Shown here in pieces: positions 51,546-61,033 of a DNA stretch of 64,000 bases. A model generated the notes under the pieces. The model saw only the letters and a program-made list of their open reading frames with translations. It did not search any database and was not told the DNA's origin. The position numbers and the translations under genes were made by a program. Each line of letters starts with the position of its first letter. Positions within the stretch are counted from its first letter, which is position 1. Source of the stretch: Mycobacterium mantenii (GTDB lineage Bacteria; Actinomycetota; Actinomycetes; Mycobacteriales; Mycobacteriaceae); NCBI RefSeq assembly GCF_010731775.1, contig NZ_AP022590.1, positions 2,418,001 to 2,482,000 on the forward strand. Direction: 5' to 3'.

Positions 51546-53348
51546 TCACAGTGCTTTGACGCTGCCGTCGGGCTGACGCACGAGGGTTGGCACCAGCCCT
51601 TCCATCTGCGCGATTACCTGCAGCGCCAAGATGTCGCTGGATTTGCGGGAATCGACAATTCCGCCGTTGATCACCCATAGGTGCGGTTGTGCAGTGGGCC
51701 GGCTCATCGTGCGGTATTCGCCGTCCTCGGCGACGCCGATGCAGCGGCCGACCTTCTGCGCCACCTCCGCGCCGAGTAGCGCCGCGATGTCCTCGGACAG
51801 GTCGTGGTAGCCAGTGCACAGAACGACCGCGTCGAACAACGCGACCCTGCCATCGGTCAGCAAGACCCCATCGCGCACGAATCGTTCGATGCGCTCGAAA
51901 TCGAGCATCGCGATGTTGCCGTCGACGATCGCCTCCGACGCTCCGACGTTCAGGTAGTAGCCCCGGACCTCGCGGAAGAGCTTCATAGTCCAACCGGTCT
52001 CGTCATCGCCTATGGTGAGCTTCTGTCCGGCATTTCTGAGTCCCACGTGCAATTCCGCGTGCGACGCTTCGGTGGTCAGGGTGTATGCCTTAGCGCGCTT
52101 GAGCAAAAGAGGCAGGCTCATCGAGCTGCGGCGTTGGTCGGCCTCGTCCACCGGCACTGTGCCGTAATCGGCGCTGAACTTCACGACTTCGTCGATGTTG
52201 ACGACGCAGGCCGGGCCGCGCTGGGCCATCGTCGGGAACGCACCTTTGTGGTAGAGATCGAGGCAGATGTCGTGACCAGTGGTGGACGTGCCGACGACCA
52301 TCACCCTTTTGCCCTGAAACGCGTTGCCGCTCTTGAAAGCCGAGGAGTGCAAGACTTCACCCGCGAACTCATTCAACCCGGGCAGCTCCGGAATTTTCGG
52401 CTTGCCGCCGGCGCCGCCGACGGCCAGGACAAGGTGCTTGGGATGCATGACCCGCACCGAGCCGTCGGCTAGTCGCAGCGCCACTTCCCATACCCGGGCA
52501 GCCTCGTCGAACGACGCGTTCAGGGCTTCCGTGGATCCCCAGAAGTTGAGGTTCATCAGCGTGGCGTAGCAATCCAGCCAATCGGCCCAGCGGTCCTTCG
52601 GCAGGAACATCGGCCAGCCTTCCGGTAGCGGAATGTACGGCAGGTCGTTCATCCACGTCGGCGTGTGCAGGGCCAGAGACTCGTACCGATTGCGCCAGGT
52701 GTCGCCCGGCTTCCTATTCTTCTCGACGATGAGGTACGAGGCGCCCTTGCGTTCGAACCGTGCGCCGACGCTCAGACCGGAATGGCTTCCGCCGATGATC
52801 AGAACGTCGGGATCGCGCCGTGAGAAATCCGACTTCGCCGCGGCCCACTCGGCCCAGGTCTGGCCCGGATAAGCGGGATCGAACCCGAGCTTCGGATGCC
52901 GCGTCACGGGTTCCGGCGCGCAGTTGAGCTTGACCAAAGCGGTGGCAATCATCCAGGCCCGCAGGCCGAAGTCGGCCGATGTGTCCGGGGTGAGTCGGGC
53001 GAATCCCTTTCCGGTGCCGACGGCGGTGTCGAACGCGAAGAAGAGCTCGACAACCGGCTCTCCGAGAAATTCGGCGATTCTGGGGCCCGGGCGCTCGTCG
53101 TCGAGACGCAGGTTGCTGAATCCCGCCGATGCTGCGTGTTCAGACAGCGCCCGCCAAATAGCGTCCCGGCCCCAGAACTGGCAGGTGTCCCAGGTCAGGG
53201 AGACCATGTCGCGCCAGAAGGAGTCGGCAAGAAACAGTTCCTCGAAGGAACGCTGCACGCCGGTGCTCAGCACCTGTTCCAATGCGCCGATCCACGCTCG
53301 GGCATCATCCGCCAGCGCCACGTCCTCCCGCACGTCTGAAACCGACAT
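51546..53348 (-). CDS. flavin-containing monooxygenase with N-terminal NTF2-like domain
   Basis: A 600-residue protein, ATG at 53348 after GGAGAGG. Residues 1-about 150 form a SnoaL/NTF2-like domain. The FMO part follows: LIIGGSHSGLSVGARFE (FAD; GxSxSG variant), PGDTWRNRYESLALHTP, VMVVGTSTTGHDICLD (NADPH) and VVLCTGYHD. Such enzymes carry out Baeyer-Villiger or heteroatom oxidation. The upstream intergenic DNA (53349-53444) contains an ATATAC patch. Between its stop and the next gene is a 10-bp direct repeat. Confidence 0.88.
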   Translation of the reverse strand: MSVSDVREDVALADDARAWIGALEQVLSTGVQRSFEELFLADSFWRDMVSLTWDTCQFWGRDAIWRALSEHAASAGFSNLRLDDERPGPRIAEFLGEPVVELFFAFDTAVGTGKGFARLTPDTSADFGLRAWMIATALVKLNCAPEPVTRHPKLGFDPAYPGQTWAEWAAAKSDFSRRDPDVLIIGGSHSGLSVGARFERKGASYLIVEKNRKPGDTWRNRYESLALHTPTWMNDLPYIPLPEGWPMFLPKDRWADWLDCYATLMNLNFWGSTEALNASFDEAARVWEVALRLADGSVRVMHPKHLVLAVGGAGGKPKIPELPGLNEFAGEVLHSSAFKSGNAFQGKRVMVVGTSTTGHDICLDLYHKGAFPTMAQRGPACVVNIDEVVKFSADYGTVPVDEADQRRSSMSLPLLLKRAKAYTLTTEASHAELHVGLRNAGQKLTIGDDETGWTMKLFREVRGYYLNVGASEAIVDGNIAMLDFERIERFVRDGVLLTDGRVALFDAVVLCTGYHDLSEDIAALLGAEVAQKVGRCIGVAEDGEYRTMSRPTAQPHLWVINGGIVDSRKSSDILALQVIAQMEGLVPTLVRQPDGSVKAL

Positions 53349-53444
53349 CGCGCCTCTCCGTAAGCCCGTTGAACATATACGACGAAAATTCTACCTTGGT
53401 GTCGACGAGGGCACGACTGCGTGCCGGTAAATCAGGCGCTCGAA

Positions 53445-55004
53445 TCAGCGCTGCGGTTGAGTGGCGCCCAGGCGTTCGGGCCACGCGGCGATCAGCTCGC
53501 GCTTGAGGACCTTCCCGACGTCGTTCGTCGGCAGTTCCGAACGAATCCACCACCGAGCCGGAACGGCGAAGTGGGCCAGGTTGTCTCGGGCCCATCGATC
53601 GAGCTCTTCGACGGACGGCGCCGCATCGTCAGCGAGAATGATCGCCGCAGCGACGATTTCACCGAGATCGGGGTCGGGCAGCCCGACGACAGCCGCCTCA
53701 GCGATGGCGGGGTGCCCGGCCAGCGCGGCTTCGACGGCGCTCGCCGAGACATTTTCCCCGCCGCGGATAATGATCTCCTTCGACCGGCCGGTGATGTAGA
53801 CGTAGCCGTCCCCGTCGACCCTGCCGATGTCACCCGTGCTAATCCAGCCGTCGGCGCTGATCGTCGGGTCGCCTGGCAGGCCCCAGTAGCCGTCCATACC
53901 CGCGGGAGACCGCACCAGCAGCTCGCCGGTGCCGTCGCCACCGGGATCGGCTACACGCGCCTCGACAACAGGAGCTAGCCGACCCGAGCAGCCTGGGTGC
54001 GACTCCATATCGGCCCCGACGCCGGTGCTGACGACACCCCCTGCCTCGGTCAGCCCGTAGGTCTGGCCCAGCCGTCGCCGAGTATTCGGCATGGCGGTAG
54101 CGATACGGTCGAGCAACTCAGGGCTCACCGGCGAGCCGCCGAGCACGACCGTGCGTAGCGAGGACACGTCGCGGCACGCCAGATCGGGGTGGCCCAGCGT
54201 GCGCTCCATCATGGTCGGGACGCCGGAAAACATTGTCACGGATTCAGATTCGACCAGACGCAGGAATGCCGCGGCGTCGAATTTCCCCTCCAGGAAGACA
54301 ACTTTGCTGCCGGTCATCAACGGCACCAACAACAGCTGGATAGCGCCGATGTGAAACAGCGGCAGCCCGACCAGCGTCACGCTCGGCTCGATGTCATCAG
54401 GAATCTGGTTGGGAAGCTTGCGCGAAACCACCAGCAGGGTCTGTAGGTTCGCGATCAAAGCGCGGTGGGACAGAACTGCGCCCTTGGGGTAGCCGGTAGT
54501 GCCCGCGGTGAAGAGGACCATTGCCGGCGCGTTCTCGTCGGTGACCTCGGGTAGCTCCAGTCCCGAATCGGCGGGCCCTGACAGGATGTCGGCGAAGTCG
54601 GCGACTGGCACCGTCGCCGGCAGCTTCGGCGCGCAGCGGTCGTCGGCCACCACCAGGGCTGGCGAGATCAAGTCGCAGGCCTGGCGTGCATCGTCGGCCG
54701 ACCACCAGCCGTTGAGTGGGGCAGCGACGGCACCGATGGTCACGGCGCCGTGAAACACCGCGACCCAGTCGGGACTGTTGGCCGCGAAGAGGCCGACCCG
54801 GTCGCCTGGGCGCACGCCAAGCCGCCACAGCCCACGGGCTGCCCGTTGCACAGCGCCTTGGTGATCGCGGAACGTGACCCGACGGTCGCCCTGGATCAGG
54901 TACTCACGGTGGAACCATCGTTGCGACTCCGCCAGCACCGCACCGAGCGAGGAAACACGGTCGGCGTAAAGCAGACACGGGTGCCCGCTGACCTCGCCCG
55001 TCAC
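53445..55004 (-). CDS. AMP-dependent acyl-CoA synthetase/ligase
   Basis: A 519-residue ANL-superfamily ligase. The GTG at 55004 follows GGAG; a TTG at 55034 is an alternative. Adenylation motifs: FTAGTTGYPKGAVLSH near residue 160, YGLTEAGGVV, and STGDIGRVDGDGYVYITGR followed by KEIIIRGGENV; the C-terminal Lys lies in VGKVLKREL. It activates a carboxylic acid to its CoA ester using ATP. Within the run it would prime an acid for the MaoC-like hydratase encoded just upstream. Confidence 0.9.
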   Translation of the reverse strand: MTGEVSGHPCLLYADRVSSLGAVLAESQRWFHREYLIQGDRRVTFRDHQGAVQRAARGLWRLGVRPGDRVGLFAANSPDWVAVFHGAVTIGAVAAPLNGWWSADDARQACDLISPALVVADDRCAPKLPATVPVADFADILSGPADSGLELPEVTDENAPAMVLFTAGTTGYPKGAVLSHRALIANLQTLLVVSRKLPNQIPDDIEPSVTLVGLPLFHIGAIQLLLVPLMTGSKVVFLEGKFDAAAFLRLVESESVTMFSGVPTMMERTLGHPDLACRDVSSLRTVVLGGSPVSPELLDRIATAMPNTRRRLGQTYGLTEAGGVVSTGVGADMESHPGCSGRLAPVVEARVADPGGDGTGELLVRSPAGMDGYWGLPGDPTISADGWISTGDIGRVDGDGYVYITGRSKEIIIRGGENVSASAVEAALAGHPAIAEAAVVGLPDPDLGEIVAAAIILADDAAPSVEELDRWARDNLAHFAVPARWWIRSELPTNDVGKVLKRELIAAWPERLGATQPQR

Positions 55005-55045
55005 GACGCGATCGCTCCATGAGCCAAGCGGCAATTTCGATAAAC

Positions 55046-56179
55046 CTATTCGCCCTTGCACGGTAGTGTGGCCACCGCGGTGCCGACGGCTGTCTGCTCT
55101 CCGCGTTGGTTTGTGGCCACCACAGCGACCTCGACGAAGTGCCCGTCGTCGTCCACCCACTTACGGGTCACGGTCCCGCCGCATGTCGTCAAGTCACCGA
55201 TGATGTTGTGCCGTCGAACCTGCACGTTGAGCCGGTTGAGGAATCCGTCGTCACCGATCCAGTCGGTCATCAGATGACCGAGCCACGAAATCCGTTCCGG
55301 CCCATAGTCGTAAGCCGCTGGTACCCCGACCGCACGCGCCAGTTCGTTGTCCCAGTGCACGCGCTCGGGCGGCTCAGGAACCCCGAGGTCGTTGGGAATG
55401 CCCAATGCCGGGTGACTGCGGAACATTTCGAACGCCGGCCCGTGCGCCTTCACGTACAGGCTGCCCCACCCCTGGGTGAAACACACGAAGCTAGTGACCG
55501 TGCTGGGCCCTTTGAGCATTGTTGGCAACGTCTCGCCTTCGCTCACGTCTTCCCAGTATCGGGTGACCCCGCCACGGCGCCGGTGTTGCGCATAATGCCG
55601 ATCGATTTCGGCGATTTCTTCCGGCGTCCACACCTTCGGCTTGACCGCTTCCCGGGTGGCGCGCTCGCGCGCGACGTCACGTTGGGTGCGAATACACCAC
55701 GAGTCGGCCTCGCAGAGCAGCTTGCCGTCCTGGTTGACAAAGCTGACCCGGTAGGTCTGCTTGACCGAGCGCCCGGAAAAGGTGCTCTGCATTTCGATCA
55801 GGTCCCTCAGGACTGGCTTCGCCTCGATTCGGTCGCCGAGGCGGATCGGCGCGTACCACTGCCAATCCGTGCCGGCGAACATCGCATGGATGCCGGGAAG
55901 GCCGCTGACATACCCGCTGACCACCCGGTCAAAGGCGTAGAGAAATGTGCCCGGTGCTGTGACACCACGCCAACGAGTTTTATGTGCGTAGTCCGGGTCG
56001 AGCCAGAGCGGGTTGTCGTCGCCAATACCGAGGGCCCAGTGCCGGATCGAGTCTGCGGTGGCCTCGGTGACGTGCGGGGCCGGCCGCTCGAACTGCTGGC
56101 CGATGCGCGATCGCAGGGCGTTGAGAGCATCTTCAGTGATCAGCGGGAACCGCTGCTGCGGCTCTACAGCTTGCGCCAT
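55046..56179 (-). CDS. MaoC-like (hot-dog fold) dehydratase family protein
   Basis: A 377-residue protein with two hot-dog domains. The ATG at 56179 is chosen; the frame runs open further but through the cupin gene. The first half begins ALNALRSRIGQQFERPAPHV, the N-terminal FAS1-like dehydratase pattern, followed by DNPLWLDPDYAHKTRWRG. The second half includes DYGPERISWLGHLMTDW. Such proteins hydrate or dehydrate enoyl-CoA esters. It lies between a CoA ligase and a cupin. Confidence 0.83.
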   Translation of the reverse strand: MAQAVEPQQRFPLITEDALNALRSRIGQQFERPAPHVTEATADSIRHWALGIGDDNPLWLDPDYAHKTRWRGVTAPGTFLYAFDRVVSGYVSGLPGIHAMFAGTDWQWYAPIRLGDRIEAKPVLRDLIEMQSTFSGRSVKQTYRVSFVNQDGKLLCEADSWCIRTQRDVARERATREAVKPKVWTPEEIAEIDRHYAQHRRRGGVTRYWEDVSEGETLPTMLKGPSTVTSFVCFTQGWGSLYVKAHGPAFEMFRSHPALGIPNDLGVPEPPERVHWDNELARAVGVPAAYDYGPERISWLGHLMTDWIGDDGFLNRLNVQVRRHNIIGDLTTCGGTVTRKWVDDDGHFVEVAVVATNQRGEQTAVGTAVATLPCKGE

Positions 56180-56186
56180 GCCCGAC

Positions 56187-56630
56187 TCACTTGCCCGGTC
56201 GCTCGACGCGGATTTTCTCGTACGGCCCCGGGCTGGTGACCGCGACGTAGGACGCGCGCTTGTCACTGATGTTGCGGATTCCGTGCGCGACCTTGGCCGG
56301 GACCATGATCGCGTCGCCGGCCCGGGTGATGACGGGTTGCTCATCGCCGAGCGTGTACTCGCACTCACCCTCGATGATGATGTGTATGTGCTCCGTGCTC
56401 GGGTGCATGTGGTAATCGTTCTCCTGCCCCGGCTCCAGGTTCCACACCACCACGCCGATCTGGCCGGCGGCATACCCGAGGACAACCGTGGGCTTTTCCT
56501 GGTCGAACTGCTGCAGTTCGGAGAGCTTGAAGACCATGCTCGGCAGGTTCTCGGGGTTGATCTTGCCGAGGAAGTCGAAGACGACGTTCTCGTCATCGGG
56601 CAGCTTCGGCATGTCGGGCGGTGCGGTCAC
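56187..56630 (-). CDS. cupin-domain protein
   Basis: A 147-residue cupin with a GTG start after GGGAG. Motif 1 is GQENDYHMHPSTEHIHIIIE, motif 2 PAKVAHGIRNISD, almost as in the paralog at 46982-47437, and both end YEKIRxxRP. Two copies of the same cupin in adjacent units suggest both units handle related intermediates. Confidence 0.85.
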   Translation of the reverse strand: MTAPPDMPKLPDDENVVFDFLGKINPENLPSMVFKLSELQQFDQEKPTVVLGYAAGQIGVVVWNLEPGQENDYHMHPSTEHIHIIIEGECEYTLGDEQPVITRAGDAIMVPAKVAHGIRNISDKRASYVAVTSPGPYEKIRVERPGK

Positions 56631-56664
56631 GGTTTGACTCCCAGTCGTTGTTGTCGTGGTTGTT

Positions 56665-57636
56665 TCAGCTCGCGCCGGACGAATACTTCTTCACCAGCTC
56701 GGCCCAGCGGCGGCCGCACTCGCGGGCACCGGCGGCATACTCCTCCGGAACATCGTTGTAGGGCGGACGAATCGGGCCCGCCTTGCAGTACCCGGACTCG
56801 TTGAATCGGATCTTTTCGAGCTGGAGGTTGAATTGCGAGAACACCTCGAAGTCACCGTTCGGGATGAATGTCTCGTTCGCCCAGAAAATGTCCTTGGCGA
56901 TGTCCCCGGCCCGGTCCAGGTCCTTCGCCTCGATCGCCTGCATCAGCGCCACACACGGCTGCGGCCCCATGCTGGCGGCGGTGGCCCACAGCGCGGTCAA
57001 AGCATCCGGTGCCTGCTGCGCGAAACCCAGCGCCATCATGTCGATCGGCAAAAAGTTGATCTTGCCGTTCACCGCTGCCAGACAGTCGAGATATGAGACC
57101 GGGCTGGCGAATTTCGCGCTGGTGACCGTCGGCGCAGCTTCCGCGACCCGGCCCCAGAACGACGGCGGGAAGCCGAAGCGGAACGCGTACTGGTTGGCGT
57201 AGACCATGATCGCGGTGTCGGGGAACGCCTGGGAGATCGAGGCGTAAAACTTGACCGCCTGTGTCTCAGTGCACGCCTGCCACATCGGCAGCCCCAGCAT
57301 TGTGCCGTCGGCGCCACGGTCAGTCAGGAACCGCATCCGACGTACGGTGTCGTGTGTACCGAGGGTCGTGGCACCGACGAAGGCGGGCACCCTCTTGTTG
57401 ACGGTGGACAAGAAGCAATCGGTGAAGGCCTGGAACTCAGCCTCGGTCAGGGTGGCACACTCGCCCGTAGTCCCCAGCGCCAGCAGTCCGGCGCAGCCAT
57501 CTTGGATCATTTGATCGGTCAGGCGCGCGGTTTCGTCGAGATCGACGGTGTCGGTCGCGTCCCATCGGTCCGCACCCCGCTTGGCGGGAGTCGCCAAGAT
57601 CCCGTAAACGCCTTTGTAGTCTTGGGCTGTCAGCAT
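56665..57636 (-). CDS. DHDPS-family hydratase-aldolase (NahE/PhdG-like)
   Basis: A 323-residue class I aldolase-fold protein. It opens YKGVYGILATPAKRGADRW, then LLALGTTGECATLTEAEF and FVGATTLGTHDTVRRM; the Schiff-base Lys is in VTSAKFASP near residue 176. These features are closer to trans-o-hydroxybenzylidenepyruvate hydratase-aldolases of polycyclic aromatic degradation than to lysine-biosynthetic DapA. Those enzymes release pyruvate and an aromatic aldehyde after extradiol cleavage. Its start overlaps the monooxygenase stop (TAATG). An extradiol dioxygenase gene is close by at 61034. Confidence 0.83.
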   Translation of the reverse strand: MLTAQDYKGVYGILATPAKRGADRWDATDTVDLDETARLTDQMIQDGCAGLLALGTTGECATLTEAEFQAFTDCFLSTVNKRVPAFVGATTLGTHDTVRRMRFLTDRGADGTMLGLPMWQACTETQAVKFYASISQAFPDTAIMVYANQYAFRFGFPPSFWGRVAEAAPTVTSAKFASPVSYLDCLAAVNGKINFLPIDMMALGFAQQAPDALTALWATAASMGPQPCVALMQAIEAKDLDRAGDIAKDIFWANETFIPNGDFEVFSQFNLQLEKIRFNESGYCKAGPIRPPYNDVPEEYAAGARECGRRWAELVKKYSSGAS

Positions 57637-58832
57637 TACTGCCTCTCCTCGATCGGTGCGTGATTGACGGATTCTTCCTTCGTCGCAAGGGGAACGGTGC
57701 CCGGGTCATAATCGGGCGGGCCGCCTGTGTTGCGGAACGGCAGGGCTTCTTCATCGGCAAACGCCATCAGCTCTTCGGCTTTCTGACGGGAGATGATCTG
57801 TACGGCGTTGGCGCGGAACTTCCGAGTGGCCTCGTAGCGGGCAAAGGCCTCCTCGACGCCGTCGGCCGCCTCGAAGCAGCGGCCGATCACCGTGCCGTCC
57901 TCGATGGCCATGTTCCCGCCCTGACCCAAGAAGGGCAGTAGCGGGTGCGCGGCATCGCCGAGCAGCGACACCCTCCCGAGCGTCCACTGGTCGAGGGTCG
58001 GCCGGTCGCGCAACGCCCACTTGAAAAGGTTCTCCTCCGGGATGGCGTTGATGACCTCGTGAACGACGCCGCAGTAGTCGTGGTACAGCCCGAGCAGCGA
58101 AGCCCGTTCGGCGGGGATCGACCAGCCTTCCTCCTCCCAACCGGGCTGGCGGGCGTGGGCCACCACGTTCATGAACTCGGTCCCGCGCACAAAATAGAGC
58201 AGGAACATCTGATCGGGGCCGACGTAGAAGCTGCCGTTCTCGTTCGCCACACTTTCGGTCACAAGCGCCGCCGGGATCAGCCCCCGGTAGGACACCATGC
58301 CGGTGTAGACGACCGGCTCGGGTCCGAACATCGCCGGCCGCACCACCGAGGCCACCCCGTCGCAACCGACGAGGCCGTCCACGGTTGCCGAATTACCGTT
58401 GGCGAACGTAATCGTCACGGAATCGTCGTCCTGGCTGAAATCGGCGAACTCGCAACCAAGGTGCAGGCATTCGGGATCGTTGGCGAGCATCGCATCCATC
58501 AGAACTCCGTGTAGGTCGGCCCGATGGAGCGCGTAGGCAAGCTCTTGCCCGGGGACGTCGCGTGCCTCCTGAACCGTAGCCCCAGATGCATAGTGCTTCA
58601 TATGGAAGAAGCCGCATGGCCGCTTTCCGGCCTTTGCCCTGACTCGGTCGCCGAGGTCCAGGAAGTCCAGCGCCCGCATCGAAGGGCCCGCCACGACCAT
58701 GCCAGCGCCCACCTCGCGAATCTCGGGGGCGCGCTCGAACACCGAGACCCGCATGCCGATTCGCTGTAACGACACGGCAGTAGTCACGCCGCCGATGCCG
58801 GCGCCGATGATTCCGATGTGGCCTCCGTGCAT
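57636..58832 (-). CDS. FAD-dependent aromatic monooxygenase (salicylate hydroxylase-like)
   Basis: A 398-residue group A flavoprotein monooxygenase. The FAD motif is HIGIIGAGIGGVTTAVSL at residues about 5-22, DG motif in VDGLVGCDGVAS, and the GD motif in VSLLGDAAHPLLPFLGQGG near residue 295. These enzymes hydroxylate phenolic acids with NAD(P)H and O2. It lies one base after a second, divergent monooxygenase gene, and overlaps the hydratase-aldolase start. Confidence 0.9.
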   Translation of the reverse strand: MHGGHIGIIGAGIGGVTTAVSLQRIGMRVSVFERAPEIREVGAGMVVAGPSMRALDFLDLGDRVRAKAGKRPCGFFHMKHYASGATVQEARDVPGQELAYALHRADLHGVLMDAMLANDPECLHLGCEFADFSQDDDSVTITFANGNSATVDGLVGCDGVASVVRPAMFGPEPVVYTGMVSYRGLIPAALVTESVANENGSFYVGPDQMFLLYFVRGTEFMNVVAHARQPGWEEEGWSIPAERASLLGLYHDYCGVVHEVINAIPEENLFKWALRDRPTLDQWTLGRVSLLGDAAHPLLPFLGQGGNMAIEDGTVIGRCFEAADGVEEAFARYEATRKFRANAVQIISRQKAEELMAFADEEALPFRNTGGPPDYDPGTVPLATKEESVNHAPIEERQ

Positions 58833-58833
58833 G

Positions 58834-60009
58834 TCAGCTCAGCCGTCCGCCGAAGCCGGCCATGTACTGTCGCACCCACTCCGGGTCCGATGCCGCCTTG
58901 CTATAGAACTCGACTGCCCGCTCGTAGGGCTCCCGGCCCGGGCCGGCGATCTGCGAGCCCATATGAGCCACCTGCATGGTGGCGGTGTTGATCGGTCGCC
59001 GGATGTGCTCGTACTCTCTGAACGCGTCGGTGAAAGCCTGCTCGGAGGCACCCGAGTCCAGCAAAACGGGACCGAGCAGCTCGGCCAATTTGGCCGAATC
59101 CTGAATGGCGATGTTAAGCCCCTGGCCACCCACCGGATGGATGGTGTGCACGGCGTCGCCCGTCAGCGCGGCCCGCGGGCCTGTATAGGTTCGCGCGTGC
59201 TGACGCTTGACGCGGTAGACGTGCGAGCCGCCGCGCTTGTTAATTTTGAGCTCACCTAGCCCAGGATCGCGCCGCTCGAGCTGCCTGCCGAGCTCGGCCT
59301 CACTCAATGCCATCCATTCTCTGGCTTCGTCGCGGCGCACCGTGAGCACGACCCGATGACGTCCGACCGGGGTGGTCGGCAGCATCCACACCGTCCCCTC
59401 AGGATGCAGCAGAGTCCACACGTGATCGGTCTCCAGCCAGGACGGAGTTGGGCTGTGCAACACCACAATCCAGTTGTCGTAGGCGTGCACATCCTCGAGG
59501 GGGATTCCGAGCACCTGGCGAGTAAAGGACTCTGCGCCGTCTGCGCCGACAACCAACCGGGCGCTGGTGGCCCCATCGTCGGTGCCCAGGAGCCAGCCGC
59601 CGCGGCGCGAATCGTCGCCATGCTCCAGTGCCCGCACCCGATCCCTCTGAACCACCGTGCCGGCCGACTCGGCTGCTTCGAGAAAGACCGCCTCCATCTC
59701 GGCGTGGTTGAGCAGCCAGGCCTCGCGGACCTCGGAAGATGCGGAGAAGCTACCGGCCGAATCCACGATCTTGCTGCCGCGCCACCTTGCGGCACCCCGG
59801 GCCTCGAGCAGATCGAGGATGCCAAGCTGCCGCACGATCTGCACAGTCGGCTCGTGCAGGATGTCGCCCCGGTTCGGATCACGGGCGAGATCGCGACGTT
59901 CGAACAGTCGCACCGAACATCCCTCCCGGGAAAATGCAAGAGCTGCGGCGGCACCCGCCAAACCTCCGCCGATGACGGCGACATCGCATTCGTGGTCGTG
60001 CACGACCAT
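58834..60009 (-). CDS. FAD-dependent monooxygenase (PHBH/UbiH-type)
   Basis: A 391-residue group A flavoprotein monooxygenase: DVAVIGGGLAGAAAALAF at the N-terminus, VVGADGAES as DG motif and AALTGDAVHTIHPVGGQGLN as GD motif. A GTG at 60003 may be the true start, since AGGGAAGG is too near the ATG. It is the first gene of the minus-strand run and is divergent from the TetR gene. Two consecutive, dissimilar ring hydroxylases suggest two hydroxylation steps. Confidence 0.9.
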   Translation of the reverse strand: MVVHDHECDVAVIGGGLAGAAAALAFSREGCSVRLFERRDLARDPNRGDILHEPTVQIVRQLGILDLLEARGAARWRGSKIVDSAGSFSASSEVREAWLLNHAEMEAVFLEAAESAGTVVQRDRVRALEHGDDSRRGGWLLGTDDGATSARLVVGADGAESFTRQVLGIPLEDVHAYDNWIVVLHSPTPSWLETDHVWTLLHPEGTVWMLPTTPVGRHRVVLTVRRDEAREWMALSEAELGRQLERRDPGLGELKINKRGGSHVYRVKRQHARTYTGPRAALTGDAVHTIHPVGGQGLNIAIQDSAKLAELLGPVLLDSGASEQAFTDAFREYEHIRRPINTATMQVAHMGSQIAGPGREPYERAVEFYSKAASDPEWVRQYMAGFGGRLS

Positions 60010-60207
60010 CCTTCCCTGGGCCGTTCACGCTGCGCCCCGCACTTGCAATCGCGAACTAGATCTCGTAAATAATATACAATCATCGTCACTCTCGGCAACC
60101 CTGTGATGGCGGCCTTCGCCGTACACATGCGCCGCGCGCCCCAGGGATCCACCGCTCAACCGCGATAGGCTTACACTCCTGTCAAGTGGCGTCGGAAAGG
60201 GCGCGAG
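60010..60207. promoter_or_regulatory. divergent promoter region with AT-rich ATATAC patch
   Basis: Between the monooxygenase run and the TetR gene. An AT-rich core, AATAATATACAATC (60068-60081), resembles patches before the extradiol dioxygenase (60931), GntR (61981), monooxygenase (53374) and GMC (47515) genes. It could hold a -10 element or an operator. Confidence 0.4.
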
Positions 60208-60888
60208 ATGGCGAAACCGCGAGGCGTGAGCTTCGGGAAGATGGAACAGGCGATCCTGGACACCGCCGGGGATCTGTTCGACCGCAAAGGCTTCAACCAA
60301 ACCAGCCTGCAGGACATCGCGGACGCGCTCGGGATGGCACGCCCTTCCCTTTACCACTACTTCAACAATCGGGAACAGATACTGGCCGCCGGTATCGACC
60401 AGTTGATCAAGCAGCGCGACCTGATGACCAAGGAATTGCGCGATCTTGATGGCGACCCGGTCGAGCGCCTCACCGCGCTCATGCTCGGCCTTGGCACCCT
60501 GATCAGTGAGCACCCTGTCTGGGTGCGCATCGCATTGCGCGACGAAGCGGCGCTCCCCGAGGACACCCGCATCCGCGAACGTGACTCCCGCTTGATGTTC
60601 TTCGAATTGCTGGTCCAGACGCTGAAGGAAGGCGCCCCACTCGGCCATCTTCGCGCGCACGACGAGCGCGCTACGGCATTGACCATCGTTTCTGCGCTCA
60701 GCGGACTCCAAGGCCACTACACGGCCACCGCCGACATGTCACCCGAAGGCGCCACCCGATTGACCGTCGACGTCATCCTGCACGGGATCCTGGATCCAAC
60801 ACGCCGGCCTGGCAGCCCGATCGAGCGCGGACTGCAACTGATTCGGGAGGGTACCGAGCTGATACGACGGGCCGGGCCGACAGCTTGA
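60208..60888 (+). CDS. TetR/AcrR-family transcriptional regulator
   Basis: A 226-residue regulator behind GAAAGGG. The helix-turn-helix reads ILDTAGDLFDRKGFNQTSL, then DIADALGMARPSLYHYF, residues about 15-52. The C-terminal domain is of the usual length. It is divergent from the nine-gene catabolic run and directly upstream of the extradiol dioxygenase gene, so it likely controls both. Confidence 0.9.
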   Translation: MAKPRGVSFGKMEQAILDTAGDLFDRKGFNQTSLQDIADALGMARPSLYHYFNNREQILAAGIDQLIKQRDLMTKELRDLDGDPVERLTALMLGLGTLISEHPVWVRIALRDEAALPEDTRIRERDSRLMFFELLVQTLKEGAPLGHLRAHDERATALTIVSALSGLQGHYTATADMSPEGATRLTVDVILHGILDPTRRPGSPIERGLQLIREGTELIRRAGPTA

Positions 60889-61033
60889 GCCGGCCCTAGC
60901 GGGTAGTACCAAACCTTCCGCAAGCGTCGATAATATACTGTAGTTCCACTCAGAAGTCGGCTCGCAGGAGGTCGCTGAAGCCCGACATTAGCGACGGGGC
61001 AATTTCGTGAGTTCAACGGAAGGAAAAGGCAGC

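Noticed and set aside
56665..57636. DapA of lysine biosynthesis
   Set aside because: The GTTGECATL and YKGVYGILATPAKRGADRW pattern and the catabolic neighbours fit hydratase-aldolases better.
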